Positions 8,805 through 17,738 of a DNA stretch of 64,000 bases are shown here, in pieces. The stretch lies in NCBI RefSeq assembly GCF_014333425.1, contig NZ_JACRYT010000001.1:248001-312000 (forward strand), given 5' to 3'. The stretch is from Zhenpiania hominis (lineage in GTDB: Bacteria > Bacillota > Clostridia > Peptostreptococcales > Anaerovoracaceae). A program made the translations under genes and the position numbers. How positions within the stretch are numbered: the first letter of the stretch is position 1; the number at the start of each line of letters is the position of its first letter. The notes under the pieces are model-generated. The model was not told the DNA's origin, searched no databases, and worked only from the letters and a program-made list of their open reading frames with translations.

Positions 8805-10035
8805 GATGGAAGTCACCATCAATTATAACGGACAAGCTGTGCTGCAAGACTTTATCCGGGAGTAGTTTGTGGCCGATGGAATGTGCGCCGACGCAGCCAT
8901 CCACGACACCGACGGTCACAACCCTCATGCCCACATTCTCTTGACGGTGCGCCCGTTGGACGAACAAGGCAAGTGGCAGTACAAGACCGAGAAGGAATAT
9001 CTCTGCATGAAAAACGGCGAGGAACGCGGTTTTACTGCCGCTGAGTTCCGGACGGCGCAGGCTGATGGCTGGGAGAAGCAATATCCCTACAAGGTCGGCA
9101 GAAAGAAGGTGTACATGACACCATCTGCTGCTGAGACGCAGGGGCTTGTCCGGGCTGACAAGCATCCCAAAAGCACCCGCTATGGCAGGCAGAACCCCAT
9201 CTCCGAACGCTGGAACAGTGAGGAGCAGCTTGTGGCATGGCGGGCGGCGTGGGCTGACGTGTCTAACCGCTATCTGGAACGTGCGGGACGGGAGGAACGC
9301 ATTGACCACCGAAGCAACGCCGCGCGGGGTATTGATGAGATTCCCACCATCCATGAGGGCGTGGCGGCGCAGGCGTTGGAGCGCAAGGGAATCATTTCTG
9401 ACCGCTGCGAGATCAACCGGCAGATCAAGGCAGACAATGCGATGCTGCGGGAATTAAAAGCTGAAATTAAGAAACTGGCCGCATTAGTTGCCCGCACCGT
9501 TCCTGCCATAGCAGAAGGGCTGGAGAAGCTGCGCAGCCGTGTGCTGATCTACTGTTATCAGCTCTCTCACATTTGCAGTGGCAAATCTCATATTCAAAAA
9601 TCTCTTGCCGTATGGAAGCCAGAACTGGAGCGTTACACCGGTCTGGTGCAGCAAATCAAGGCAAAAAGCAAAGAGCGCAAAACACTGGTTGCCGAGAAAA
9701 AGGAATTGCCAATATACCATGTAAAACGCCACAAGGCGCTGGCTGTCCGCATTGCCGAGCTGAAAGCGCAGGCTGCGGATTTTGACCCGGTAGAGCTGTA
9801 CAAAGCACGGCAGGTCATCCGTCCTGCGCAGGAAAAGGCGGCAGAACAGCAGTTAGAGGATGCCATGCACGAGAAGCCTTCTCTTATTATGCTGCTCAGC
9901 GCCAAGCAGGAAACATCCCACCTGCTTGGCGCGGATGCAGAAGAACGGCAGGCGCGACAACTCATTATGCACAGAAATCAAGAGCAGTATCGAAATTCTC
10001 TCAGTAAACGAAAAAGAAATGACCCTGAGCGGTAA
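8805..10035 (+). pseudogene. Decayed MobA/MobL relaxase joined to the start of another element gene
   Basis: The ATG at 8805 begins MEVTINYNGQAV, the opening I recognise from a small sigma-like gene of conjugative elements. Then, without a frame change, it becomes LQDFIRE, amber stop (8863-8865), FVADGMCADAAIHD, which is MobA/MobL (MobQ) relaxase. The stop replaces a glutamine expected there. The open part (8869-10035, 388 codons) keeps the HNPHAHILLT metal motif and the long helical C-terminus but lacks the N-terminal catalytic tyrosine region. So a deletion fused two genes, and a nonsense change followed. A functional nickase is not expected. Confidence 0.8.
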
Positions 10036-10361
10036 TCATGTATAAAGACGGTGGCTCATACGAGTCGCCGTCTCTATACATGGGGCATGTCGTTGAGCGT
10101 TGTGCAGATCGTTCCATAGGAAGATTATTGCAGATATTATATGTCGTTCATGTTGTGTTAATTCCTGCTTTTTTCTTGTAATCAATCCATCCGTGCAATA
10201 TGAAACAAAATGGGTATCAGAACGCAGCGTTTGGATGCTTCGCTCTGATGCCCTTTTACGATATAGTTTCTTTTACCGCGGCGACAACGATTACCGGAAT
10301 TCCAGCGTCTCTTTCTGCAACGCTGCACCCCTTTTGATTAGTGATTTTTTCTCCGCACCTC
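10036..10361. other. Intergenic stretch after the relaxase remnant
   Basis: Apart from a hairpin (10038-10081) I see no feature. A 120-codon open frame across 10100-10462 runs through the next promoter and shows no family likeness, so it is not called as a gene. Confidence 0.4.
10038..10081 (+). terminator. Hairpin after the relaxase remnant
   Basis: ATGTATAAAGACGG pairs with CCGTCTCTATACAT with one mismatch around a 16-base loop. No T-run follows, so it is either a weak terminator or a retained element hairpin. Confidence 0.45.
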
Positions 10362-10419
10362 TTGCAAAACAGAAAAAAGCGCGGTATAATATGACCAGAA
10401 GAACCGAAACGGTCATATT
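10362..10419 (+). promoter_or_regulatory. Promoter and operator of the third TetR gene
   Basis: TTGCAA (10362-10367), 17 bases, TATAAT (10385-10390). A 9-base inverted repeat, AATATGACC (10388-10396) and GGTCATATT (10411-10419), overlaps the -10 box, the classic arrangement for TetR autorepression. The sequence is unrelated to the shared GTTAG dyad. Confidence 0.75.
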
Positions 10420-10436
10420 TCAAGGAGGGTGCGACC

Positions 10437-11015
10437 TTGGCTTTTACCGATTACGAGACTGAGCAGCTCCGCAAGGCGTTGCTGAAGGAAACGAGACATT
10501 GTGCTGTCACGCTGGGGATGAAGAAAACCTCCGTAGAGCAGCTGACGAAGGCGGTCGGCATTGCAAAGGGCTCGTTCTATAAATTCTACGAATCCAAAGA
10601 AATGCTTTTTTTCGCGGTTTTGGAGAACGTTCACTCCGAGCTTTACGGAGTGGCTGACCATGCACTGAGCGAAGCAAACGGCTTGCCGCCGTCGGAGCGT
10701 GCGGCAAAGGCGGTTCTTGCCGTCTGCCGGCGGCTGTCCGATACCGGCGACATGGTTTTCATTGAACATGACGCCAAGTTGCTTTTACAGAGATTGCCGG
10801 AGGGCGTCAAAAAGGAACATTACCACGATGACGAAACGCATATTCGTCAGCTCTTGGAAAAATATGATTTGATGCCAAAGCGCGGCGCCTCTTTGGCTGC
10901 CGCGACGGTGCGGGGACTGATCCTCACAGTTTCCCATAAGGAGCAGATTGGGGAGTTGTATCCGCAGGTGCTGGAAGCACTGGTGTACGGCGCTTGCAGG
11001 GAGTTATTTAAATAA
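10437..11015 (+). CDS. TetR family transcriptional regulator ahead of the methyltransferase operon
   Basis: A 192-residue regulator with N-terminal helix-turn-helix (TSVEQLTKAVGIAKGSFYKFYESKEMLF). It starts at a TTG: AAGGAGG lies 8 bases upstream and no ATG fits the family's N-terminus. Its promoter has a perfect 9-base inverted repeat. It stands directly before a five-gene enzyme operon on the same strand, separated by a weak hairpin and two copies of the shared dyad. It therefore may control that operon or only itself; the shared dyad does not resemble its own operator, which favours the latter. Confidence 0.88.
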   Translation: MAFTDYETEQLRKALLKETRHCAVTLGMKKTSVEQLTKAVGIAKGSFYKFYESKEMLFFAVLENVHSELYGVADHALSEANGLPPSERAAKAVLAVCRRLSDTGDMVFIEHDAKLLLQRLPEGVKKEHYHDDETHIRQLLEKYDLMPKRGASLAAATVRGLILTVSHKEQIGELYPQVLEALVYGACRELFK

Positions 11016-11023
11016 GCGGAAGG

Positions 11024-11042
11024 CCGCAGAGATGCGGCTTTT
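11024..11042 (+). terminator. Short hairpin after the third TetR gene
   Basis: GCCGCA, loop GAGA, TGCGGC followed by TTT. A compact G+C-rich stem with a short T-run; partial termination before the methyltransferase operon is plausible. Confidence 0.55.
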
Positions 11043-11054
11043 CCAAGGTGTAAT

Positions 11055-11072
11055 GGTTAGCGCAATCTAACC
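11055..11072 (+). promoter_or_regulatory. Shared dyad GGTTAG-N6-CTAACC, first copy before the methyltransferase operon
   Basis: GGTTAG (11055-11060), CGCAAT, CTAACC (11067-11072); perfect 6-base arms. It directly follows a -10-like TGTAAT (11049-11054). No clear -35 box is visible at the right distance. Confidence 0.75.
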
Positions 11073-11089
11073 GCTCGGATGCACGCATC

Positions 11090-11107
11090 GGTTAGGTTAA
11101 TCTAACA
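11090..11107 (+). promoter_or_regulatory. Shared dyad, second copy before the methyltransferase operon
   Basis: GGTTAG (11090-11095), GTTAAT, CTAACA (11102-11107); 5-base arms with the same 6-base spacer. It starts 35 bases after the first copy and 4 bases before the AAAGGA ribosome site of the first methyltransferase. Tandem copies are seen only here. Confidence 0.7.
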
Positions 11108-11125
11108 TCGAAAGGAATGATAGCG

Positions 11126-11740
11126 ATGCAGGAACACAAGGACTTCTGGGACAAAAATGCCGGTCGGTACGACCGCTTTATGCGAAAGGATCGGGCGGCG
11201 TATGACGAGATGTATGAGTTGATCCGGTCAATTGTGCGGCATAAAACGGTGCTGGAGCTGGCGACCGGCACGGGATTGATTGCAAAACACATCGTGAACG
11301 CGGCGGCACACATCGAGGCGACGGACGCCTCTGCGGAGATGATCGCCGAGGCGAAGCGGGATAACCGCTCTGCCAAGCTGCACTTCTCCGTGCAGGATAT
11401 GTTCCGCCTGCCCTATGCGAACCAGTCCTTTGATGTAGTGATCGTGTCCAACGCGCTGCATATCGTGCCGCAGCCGGAAAAAGCCCTGCAAGAGATAAAA
11501 CGGGTACTGAAAGACGACGGCACGCTCATCGCGCCGACCTTCACCCACGCGGGAAACTCGTTTTCCGGCAAGGTCAAAGCCTTTTTCATGAAACTGGCAG
11601 GCTTTCCTCTCCACAGCAGATGGACGAGCGCGGAATACCTGCGCTTTCTAAGTCAGAATGGCTGGACGGTGCGGAAAAGCGCTGTTCTAAAGGCGTCCTT
11701 CCCGCTGACCTATGCGGAATGTGTGAAATCGGAGGTGTGA
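11126..11740 (+). CDS. Class I SAM-dependent methyltransferase, first in operon
   Basis: A 204-residue Rossmann-fold methyltransferase. Motif I is VLELATGTGLIAKHI (about residues 38-52), an acidic residue follows in IEATDASAEMI, and the post-motif region is PYANQSFDVVIVSNALHIV, so it is of the UbiE/small-molecule type. I chose the ATG at 11126, nine bases after AAAGGA; the in-frame ATG at 11117 is too close to it. Four more genes follow with gaps of 5 to about 45 bases, so this is one operon. Substrate unknown. Confidence 0.85.
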   Translation: MQEHKDFWDKNAGRYDRFMRKDRAAYDEMYELIRSIVRHKTVLELATGTGLIAKHIVNAAAHIEATDASAEMIAEAKRDNRSAKLHFSVQDMFRLPYANQSFDVVIVSNALHIVPQPEKALQEIKRVLKDDGTLIAPTFTHAGNSFSGKVKAFFMKLAGFPLHSRWTSAEYLRFLSQNGWTVRKSAVLKASFPLTYAECVKSEV

Positions 11741-11744
11741 TAAG

Positions 11745-12350
11745 ATGTCATTTTTTGAGAACACCAGAAAGCCTGTGGGGCTTGGCGGGAAAATCATGGT
11801 CGCCATGATGAACCTGGGGCACAGTCCTGTGGCACGGTGGGGACTTCGCTTTTTGGAGCTTACTCTGGACGCCAAGGTGCTGGACTGCGGCTGCGGCGGA
11901 GGAGCGAACATCAAGAGACTTCTGAAAAAATGCCCGGAGGGTATCGTGAAGGGCATCGACTATTCGCTCGTCAGCGTGGAGAAATCCAAAAAGGTCAACG
12001 AGGCCGCCATAGCGGAGGGCCGCTGCACCGTTCTGCAAGGCAGCGTGGCGAATATGATCTTTGCAGGCGACTGGTTCGATGCGGTAACGGCCTTTGAAAC
12101 CGTCTATTTCTGGCCCGATCTGCCGCAGTGCTTCCGGGAGGTTTACCGGGTGCTGAAGCCCGGCGGGACATTTCTCATCTGCAACGAGAGCAGCGGTGAT
12201 ACGGACAAGGACAAGAAGTGGACGGCGATCATCGGCGGCATGATCATCTATAAGGACGTTGAATTAAAGGCGTATCTGGAGCAGGCAGGCTTTCACGATG
12301 TGCAGATACACAAAAAGAAAAGCTGGCTCTGCATTACGGCGCGGAAATGA
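11745..12350 (+). CDS. Class I SAM-dependent methyltransferase, second in operon
   Basis: A 201-residue methyltransferase with motif I VLDCGCGGGANI and later VYRVLKPGGTFLICNE. It is separated by only 4 bases from the previous stop. The N-terminal 40 residues (FENTRKPVGLGGKIMVAMMNLGHS) are typical of a widespread clostridial family. Similar enzymes often sit beside transporter cassettes in mobile elements of gut Clostridia; substrate unknown. Confidence 0.85.
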   Translation: MSFFENTRKPVGLGGKIMVAMMNLGHSPVARWGLRFLELTLDAKVLDCGCGGGANIKRLLKKCPEGIVKGIDYSLVSVEKSKKVNEAAIAEGRCTVLQGSVANMIFAGDWFDAVTAFETVYFWPDLPQCFREVYRVLKPGGTFLICNESSGDTDKDKKWTAIIGGMIIYKDVELKAYLEQAGFHDVQIHKKKSWLCITARK

Positions 12351-12362
12351 GGGGGCTGAATC

Positions 12363-13268
12363 ATGAGTATCTTTGCATCTATCTTACGCAGCGTATACAA
12401 GCTCTCTGGCGCGAAAAAGGCGTTCGCCTTGCCGGAGGATGCACTGCGAAAGGAAATTGAAAAGCAGAACCGGCATCGTGGCGTTTTTACGCCCACCGAC
12501 CGCAAGGCATATTATGAAACGATCGCGGTAAACGGCTTTCCCTGCCTGATCGTGCGAGAGCATCCGAAGCCGTCCGAGCGCGCGATTCTCTATTTCTTTG
12601 GCGGCGGCATGGTGATCGGCCCCGATAAGGGCGACCTGCCTGTGATGCGCAAGCTCTGCCGCGAGACCGGCTGTGATGTGTGGTTTCCGTTTTACCCGCT
12701 CTGCATGGAACACTGCATTACTGAAACCTACGCGATGGTGTACGAATGTTATCGAAAAATGATTACGCTGTACGGCGGCGGAAATGTCAGTACCTGCGGC
12801 TTTTCCTCCGGCGGTGCGTTGGCGCTTGGCATTGCGGCGCATAACAACGCCCAGCCAGAGCCACTGCCGCAACCGAGGCACATTGTCGCCGTATCCCCCG
12901 GCGAGGTGCCGTGGAACGATGCGGAAAGGGCGCGGATGCAGGCACTCAATAAACGGGACGTTTCCATCGACTATGCCTTTATGGTGACGGTGGAAAAGTT
13001 CATGCGGCATGGCTGCGAGAATGTGCCGGACTATATGCTCTCCGGCTCACGGGGAGATTTTACCGGCGTAGGCGATATTCACTTCTTCTATTCTGCCGAC
13101 GAGGTGCTCTACGGCGCATTGCCGGACTTTGAGGAAGCCTGCAAACGGGCAAATGTCCCCTATACGGTGTCCGCCCGCCCGAAGATGGTGCATTGCTACT
13201 GTATGCTGCCGATCTTTCAGGAAGCGAAGGAGGACTTCGCAAAGATCGTGGATTTTTTGAAGAGATGA
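12363..13268 (+). CDS. Alpha/beta hydrolase (HSL-like fold)
   Basis: A 301-residue alpha/beta hydrolase. FFGGGM is the oxyanion-hole motif in place of HGGG, GFSSGG is the nucleophile elbow (serine near residue 144), and the acid (YSADEVLYG) and histidine (KMVHCYCM) complete a credible triad. It starts 12 bases after the second methyltransferase, with AGGGGGCTGAATC ahead of the ATG. It probably hydrolyses an ester or amide of the compound that the methyltransferases act on; no signal peptide is present, so it works in the cytoplasm. Confidence 0.85.
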   Translation: MSIFASILRSVYKLSGAKKAFALPEDALRKEIEKQNRHRGVFTPTDRKAYYETIAVNGFPCLIVREHPKPSERAILYFFGGGMVIGPDKGDLPVMRKLCRETGCDVWFPFYPLCMEHCITETYAMVYECYRKMITLYGGGNVSTCGFSSGGALALGIAAHNNAQPEPLPQPRHIVAVSPGEVPWNDAERARMQALNKRDVSIDYAFMVTVEKFMRHGCENVPDYMLSGSRGDFTGVGDIHFFYSADEVLYGALPDFEEACKRANVPYTVSARPKMVHCYCMLPIFQEAKEDFAKIVDFLKR

Positions 13269-13312
13269 GACTGGAAACGGGCGCGTGATGATTGAAACAC
13301 GGAGGGAAGGCC

Positions 13313-13687
13313 ATGGAACGAAAAGAAGCCATTCGCGGTGCGTACCGAATGACGGGCGGAAACAGTTTTTATGACGGCATGATCACCTGCTCCACCCTGA
13401 GCGGGAAAGCGGTGTGCCGCTTGGTGTGGGCAATGAACAAGGCGGAAAACGACGCCTATCTGGAAAAGGCAATGTCCGGTATTCCGGAGCATTTCTCCGG
13501 CAAGCTGCTGGAAGTGCCGGTGGGAAAAGGGATTCTGACCATGCCGGTTTATCAGACTATGCCGGAGGCGGACATTACCTGTCTCGATTATTCGCCCGAT
13601 ATGATGAGGCAGGCACGGGAAAAGGCTGACCGCCTGCACCTGAAAAATGTAACCTTCCGGCAGGGAGATGTGGGAGCACTCTCCTAA
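13313..13687 (+). pseudogene. Truncated SAM-dependent methyltransferase
   Basis: GGAGGGAAGG precedes the ATG at 13313. The 124 codons contain an N-terminal region, motif I (LLEVPVGKGIL) and the acidic loop (CLDYSPDMM) but stop at QGDVGALS, just where the FDVV-type strand and the second half of the fold should follow. The next gene begins in another frame at this point. A deletion therefore removed the C-terminal half of the methyltransferase. It could still be translated but should be inactive. Confidence 0.8.
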
Positions 13688-14156
13688 CCCTATGGCATAC
13701 AACGAGTTGTTCGCCCTTGCCTTCGTTGCGCCCTATGTGGCAAGCGAAAAGAAAATTCCACCAACGGCCGTGCAGGAAATGATGCGCCGCTCACTCTATC
13801 ATATCAAGTGGTATTTTGCAAAGACCGACTTGAATACCGACAAGGGCAAGGCGGAGAACAAAAAGAGCGTTGTCAAATACGCCAAATGGTACACGCCCGA
13901 AAAGGAAGCGAAATACCCGACCTCCTTCAAGGTGGATTTTGTCGGGCAGCCGTATGAGGGTGCCTGTTACTACCGCATTACCCGCTGCCCGATTTGCATT
14001 TACGCGGAGAAACTCGGTGTTTCCGAACTCATGCCGTTGTTCTGCGAACTTGATGAAGTGATGATCACGCTTCAGCACGGCGTGCTGCACAGAAAACAGA
14101 CGCTGGCGAATGGCGGAGAGTATTGCGACTACTTTATTACCGGAAACAGAGAATAA
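13668..14156 (+). CDS. L-2-amino-thiazoline-4-carboxylic acid hydrolase-like protein
   Basis: The protein resembles the ATC_hydrolase family (PF14196), first known from opening the thiazoline ring of ATC to make cysteine. The conserved C-terminal block is present: CYYRITRCPICIYAEKLG, LMPLFCELDE, LQHGVLHRKQTLANGG and CDYFI. Starts at 13668 (overlapping the truncated methyltransferase, 162 codons) or at the ATG 13692 are both possible; neither has a good ribosome site, and the N-terminus seems shortened by the same deletion. It is last in the operon. Whether the family member acts on a thiazoline is inference; many homologues are uncharacterised. Confidence 0.75.
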   Translation: MWEHSPNPMAYNELFALAFVAPYVASEKKIPPTAVQEMMRRSLYHIKWYFAKTDLNTDKGKAENKKSVVKYAKWYTPEKEAKYPTSFKVDFVGQPYEGACYYRITRCPICIYAEKLGVSELMPLFCELDEVMITLQHGVLHRKQTLANGGEYCDYFITGNRE

Positions 14157-14161
14157 ACGGA

Positions 14162-14196
14162 GAAGCTCGTATCGGTCAATAGCTGATACGAGCTTC
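14162..14196. terminator. Bidirectional terminator between convergent operons
   Basis: GAAGCTCGTATC (14162-14173) and GATACGAGCTTC (14185-14196) form a perfect 12-base stem with an 11-base loop followed by TTTT. It separates the enzyme operon (+) from cassette 2 (-). Confidence 0.85.
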
Positions 14197-14223
14197 TTTT
14201 CATATTTTTTAGATTGTGTTTCT

Positions 14224-15957
14224 TCAGACCTTCCACCCGGCGGCCTGCTGCCGCTCCACCACGAAGCGGCGGTAGAGCCCGTCAACAGCAACCAGCTCGT
14301 CATGGGTGCCCTGCTGAACGATCTCGCCGTGATCGACCACAAAAATTTGGTCGGCATGGCGCACGGTTTTCAGCCGGTGGGCGATCATGATGACCGTCTT
14401 ATCATGGGTCAATTCCGCAACGGCCTCCATCAGCTCCTTTTCATTTTCGGGGTCGACATTGGCGGTGGCTTCGTCCAGAATGATGATGGGTGCGTCCTTC
14501 ATGATGGCGCGCGCAATGGAAATTCGCTGACGTTCGCCGCCCGAAAGCGTAGCACCGCCTTCGCCGATGACGGTGTCAAAGCCGTTCGGCAATGCCATGA
14601 TAAAGTCGTAGCAGCGGGCTTTTTTCGCGGCGGCCTGCACCTCCTCCATGGAGGCGTCGGGCTTGCCAAAGCGGATATTGTTGGCGATGGTGTCGGAGAA
14701 CAGATAGACCCGCTGAAACACAAAGGAGAAATTGCGGATGAGGCTGTCGTAGCTGTACTCCCGCACATCCCGTCCGCCGAGGCGCACGCTGCCGCCCTGC
14801 ACGTCCCAGAACCGCGCCATGAGATTGCACAGCGTGGTCTTGCCACTTCCGGACGGACCGACGATGGCCACGGTGGTTTTCTCCGGGATGGTCAGGGACA
14901 CATCGTGCAGGATGGGCTTGCTGTCATAGGAGAAATCCACATGGGACAGGGTGATGTCCTCCCGTTCCGGCGAAAGCTCCTCCCCGTCAATGTCCATGGG
15001 TTCTACGCGCAGAATTGCGCTTGCCTTATCTACGCCGATGTCGATGGAGCGGAACAAAGCCGAAAAGCTTCCGGCGCTGTCCAGCTGCTCAAAGAGGATG
15101 AACGAGCAGATCAGCATCAAAAGGCAGTTTGTCAGCTCCATGGTGCCGCTGAAGTAAAAGACGATAGCGGCCGCGCAGACGGCAACGCCGGTGAGCTTGT
15201 TGACAACAAACTGCGCCAGCATATAAAGCACCGACGGGATCTCCATAGCAAAGGACGCCCTGCGGGATTCCTCCACAGCGCCGTGTACCTGCGTGGCAGA
15301 GTCGTGGGTCAGGTCGAAATTCTTGACCTCGGCGATGCCCTGCACATATTCCAGCACCTTGGACACAAGGCGCTCATCGGCATTGAACTTCCGCTGGGAA
15401 AGGGCCTGCTCCGCCCGCTGCATGGCGGCGTTGACGGCAAAGAACAGCACCAGTCCCGTCAGTGTGATCAGCCCCATGCGCCAGTCAAAGAGGAACATCA
15501 TCGCTGCGATGATGCCGGAGGTCAGAAAGCCGCGGGTCGTGACCATGACGACGCGGGTAGCCACATTCGCCATGTTTTCCATGGTGTTGGTGGTGACGGA
15601 CGTGACCTCGCCGAGGCTGTTGTCATTGAACCAGCCCATAGGCAGGTAGCGCAGGTGCTCGGCGATCTCGATGCGTTTGTTGGCGCAGGCGCGGTAGCCC
15701 GCACGGGTCTGGAGCATGGTAGCCTTCATGTTGATGGCAATCGTAATGATCAATGAGATCACGATAATGCCGAGGCTCGTCCATAAAGTTGCCATAGTGA
15801 CGTTCCTTTCCAGCAGCGCCTGAATGACGATGGCGGCTGCCGGAATACGCATGGCAGAGCAAATGGCGCTGACCACGCCCAGCCAGATAGATGTTATAAA
15901 CAGCCTGCGGTTGTCCACCCCGCAGAAGGCAAAAAATTTTTTCAGTGTCTTGAGCAT
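14224..15957 (-). CDS. ABC transporter, fused membrane and ATPase domains, second of a pair (cassette 2)
   Basis: A 577-residue exporter-fold half-transporter, last gene of cassette 2. The membrane domain has six helices; then come GPSGSGKTT, LSGGERQRI, IIILDEATA and IMIAHRLKT. Its start ATG overlaps the stop of the upstream partner (TAATG) with GGAGGTGGCG before it. It is most like the cassette 1 gene at 3360-5108 by layout and motifs but is clearly richer in G+C, so the cassettes diverged before arriving here. Role as in cassette 1: probable half of a chelate importer, with export as the alternative. Confidence 0.9.
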   Translation of the reverse strand: MLKTLKKFFAFCGVDNRRLFITSIWLGVVSAICSAMRIPAAAIVIQALLERNVTMATLWTSLGIIVISLIITIAINMKATMLQTRAGYRACANKRIEIAEHLRYLPMGWFNDNSLGEVTSVTTNTMENMANVATRVVMVTTRGFLTSGIIAAMMFLFDWRMGLITLTGLVLFFAVNAAMQRAEQALSQRKFNADERLVSKVLEYVQGIAEVKNFDLTHDSATQVHGAVEESRRASFAMEIPSVLYMLAQFVVNKLTGVAVCAAAIVFYFSGTMELTNCLLMLICSFILFEQLDSAGSFSALFRSIDIGVDKASAILRVEPMDIDGEELSPEREDITLSHVDFSYDSKPILHDVSLTIPEKTTVAIVGPSGSGKTTLCNLMARFWDVQGGSVRLGGRDVREYSYDSLIRNFSFVFQRVYLFSDTIANNIRFGKPDASMEEVQAAAKKARCYDFIMALPNGFDTVIGEGGATLSGGERQRISIARAIMKDAPIIILDEATANVDPENEKELMEAVAELTHDKTVIMIAHRLKTVRHADQIFVVDHGEIVQQGTHDELVAVDGLYRRFVVERQQAAGWKV

Positions 15958-17717
15958 TACGCCACCTCCCCGTCGTCTTTGACGCTGATGTGGGCCTCCC
16001 ACATGGTTTGATAAAGGGGGCAGGACGCAAGAAGCTCCGCCTGCGTGCCGGTCGCTTCGATCTTGCCTTGATTGACAACAATGATCTGATCGGCGTCCGC
16101 AATGGTGGACAGCCGGTGGGCAATGACCAGCAGCGTCTTGCCCCGCACCAGCCTTCCCAGTGCCGACTGGATGACCGCCTCGTTTTCCGGGTCTGTATAG
16201 GACGTTGCCTCGTCGAGAATGACGATCGGCGCGTCCTTCAGCATGGCACGGGCAATGGAGATGCGCTGCCGCTCACCGCCGGACAGGTGACCGCCGGATG
16301 CACCGCATACGGTCTGATAGCCGTTCTCCAGCCCCATTATGAACTCGTGGCAGCCGCATTTCTTCGCGGCGTCAATGACCTCCGCATCGGTCGCACCCTT
16401 TCTGCCCATGCGGATATTGTCCATGACAGAAAGGTCAAAGAGGTAGTTGTCCTGCGACACATAGGCGATGTGCTTCGTGCACTCCGCCAGCGGCAGCGTG
16501 CGAATGTCCACGCCGCCCAGGTCGATTTCTCCGTCCTTCACATCCCACAGGGAGGCGATGAGCCGGGCGATGGTGGATTTTCCACTGCCGGAAGGCCCGA
16601 CCAATGCGTTGACCGTCCCCGGGGCAATGTGCAGATCGATTCCGTGCAGTACCTCCTTGTCGTGATAGGCAAAGCGGACATCTTTCAGCTCGACGGCGTT
16701 GTCCGCAGGCAGCTTTTCCGCACGTTCCGGACGCTGCATATCCTTGCCGGACAGCACCTCCGCCACCTCACCCACGATGGTCGTCACCTGCGCGATGTCA
16801 TCGGTGTAGGAAAAAGCGGTGATCAGCGGCTGCATAACGCCGAAGGACAGAACAATGACCGCGAGAAACGTCTCCGCCGACAGTGTGCCGTGCATATAGA
16901 GAAGGCAGCCCACCGGCAAGATGCCGAGAAGTGTCGAAGGGAGTATCGCCATTCCGGCCACCTGTCCGAACAAACTCCCGCGCATCCAGTCGATGAAGCA
17001 GTCCGCGCCCTCTTTTGCGGCGGAGACGAACTTTGCATAGCTGGTCCTGGACTGACCAAACGCCTTGATGACCTCAATGCCGCTGATGTATTCCACAGCC
17101 GTGTCGTTCAGTGTCTTTGTCGCGGTGACCGTGCGCTGAAACTTCTCGTTATAGCCGCTGAACATGGACATAAAGCAGAGAATGCCCAGCGGCAGGACGA
17201 TGAACATGGAAAGGCCCATGCGCCAGTCCTCGATGAACAGCAGCACCAGTACCGCCAGCGCCCCCACGATGTTGGTGGTCATCTCCGGCAGCAGGTGGGC
17301 AAGGGTGGTTTCGATGGAATCGACCCGCTCGACGATGATGTTCTTATACGAGCCGGAGGAACGATCCAGCACCGTACCCAGCGGCAGCGTCGCTAGCTTG
17401 TCCAGCAGCCGGACGCGGGTATTGGCCAGCACATGGAACGTCGCATGGTGGGAGAGAGAGGTGGACACGCTGTGCAGCACATAGCGCAGCACCCAGCAGC
17501 CCGCCATCCATGCGCAGAGCGTCAGGCAGCGGGGAAGCTCCGCCGTGCCGTTTACCAGTGCGGTGATAAGCCGGATGATGATGAAATACGGAATAAGCGA
17601 GCAGGCAACGCCCAGCAGCGCCGTAAGGACGCTCAAAGCGTACTCGCCGTATCGCCCTTTTGCCAGCTCTGCCAGCCACGAGGCGGCGGAGCGCTTTTGC
17701 TTCGTGTTCTGATTCAT
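15957..17717 (-). CDS. ABC transporter, fused membrane and ATPase domains, first of a pair (cassette 2)
   Basis: A 586-residue partner of the previous entry, homologous to the cassette 1 gene at 1615-3363 and to the truncated cassette 3 gene at 28674-29309; all three share the phrase VERxxxxExxxAHxxPEMTxN in the membrane domain. The ATPase has GPSGSGKSTIARL, LSGGERQRI, IVILDEATS and LVIAHRLST. I chose the ATG at 17717, six bases after GGAGGAATT, rather than one 15 bases earlier. It follows the S component gene by 21 bases. Confidence 0.9.
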   Translation of the reverse strand: MNQNTKQKRSAASWLAELAKGRYGEYALSVLTALLGVACSLIPYFIIIRLITALVNGTAELPRCLTLCAWMAGCWVLRYVLHSVSTSLSHHATFHVLANTRVRLLDKLATLPLGTVLDRSSGSYKNIIVERVDSIETTLAHLLPEMTTNIVGALAVLVLLFIEDWRMGLSMFIVLPLGILCFMSMFSGYNEKFQRTVTATKTLNDTAVEYISGIEVIKAFGQSRTSYAKFVSAAKEGADCFIDWMRGSLFGQVAGMAILPSTLLGILPVGCLLYMHGTLSAETFLAVIVLSFGVMQPLITAFSYTDDIAQVTTIVGEVAEVLSGKDMQRPERAEKLPADNAVELKDVRFAYHDKEVLHGIDLHIAPGTVNALVGPSGSGKSTIARLIASLWDVKDGEIDLGGVDIRTLPLAECTKHIAYVSQDNYLFDLSVMDNIRMGRKGATDAEVIDAAKKCGCHEFIMGLENGYQTVCGASGGHLSGGERQRISIARAMLKDAPIVILDEATSYTDPENEAVIQSALGRLVRGKTLLVIAHRLSTIADADQIIVVNQGKIEATGTQAELLASCPLYQTMWEAHISVKDDGEVA

Positions 17718-17738
17718 GGGTAATTCCTCCAAGGCAGA

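Noticed and set aside
14110..17396. Long open frames on the plus strand opposite cassette 2 (14110-15756 and 15990-17396)
   Set aside because: They are antisense shadows of two well-supported ABC genes, rich in His, Arg and Gln, without family motifs or ribosome sites.
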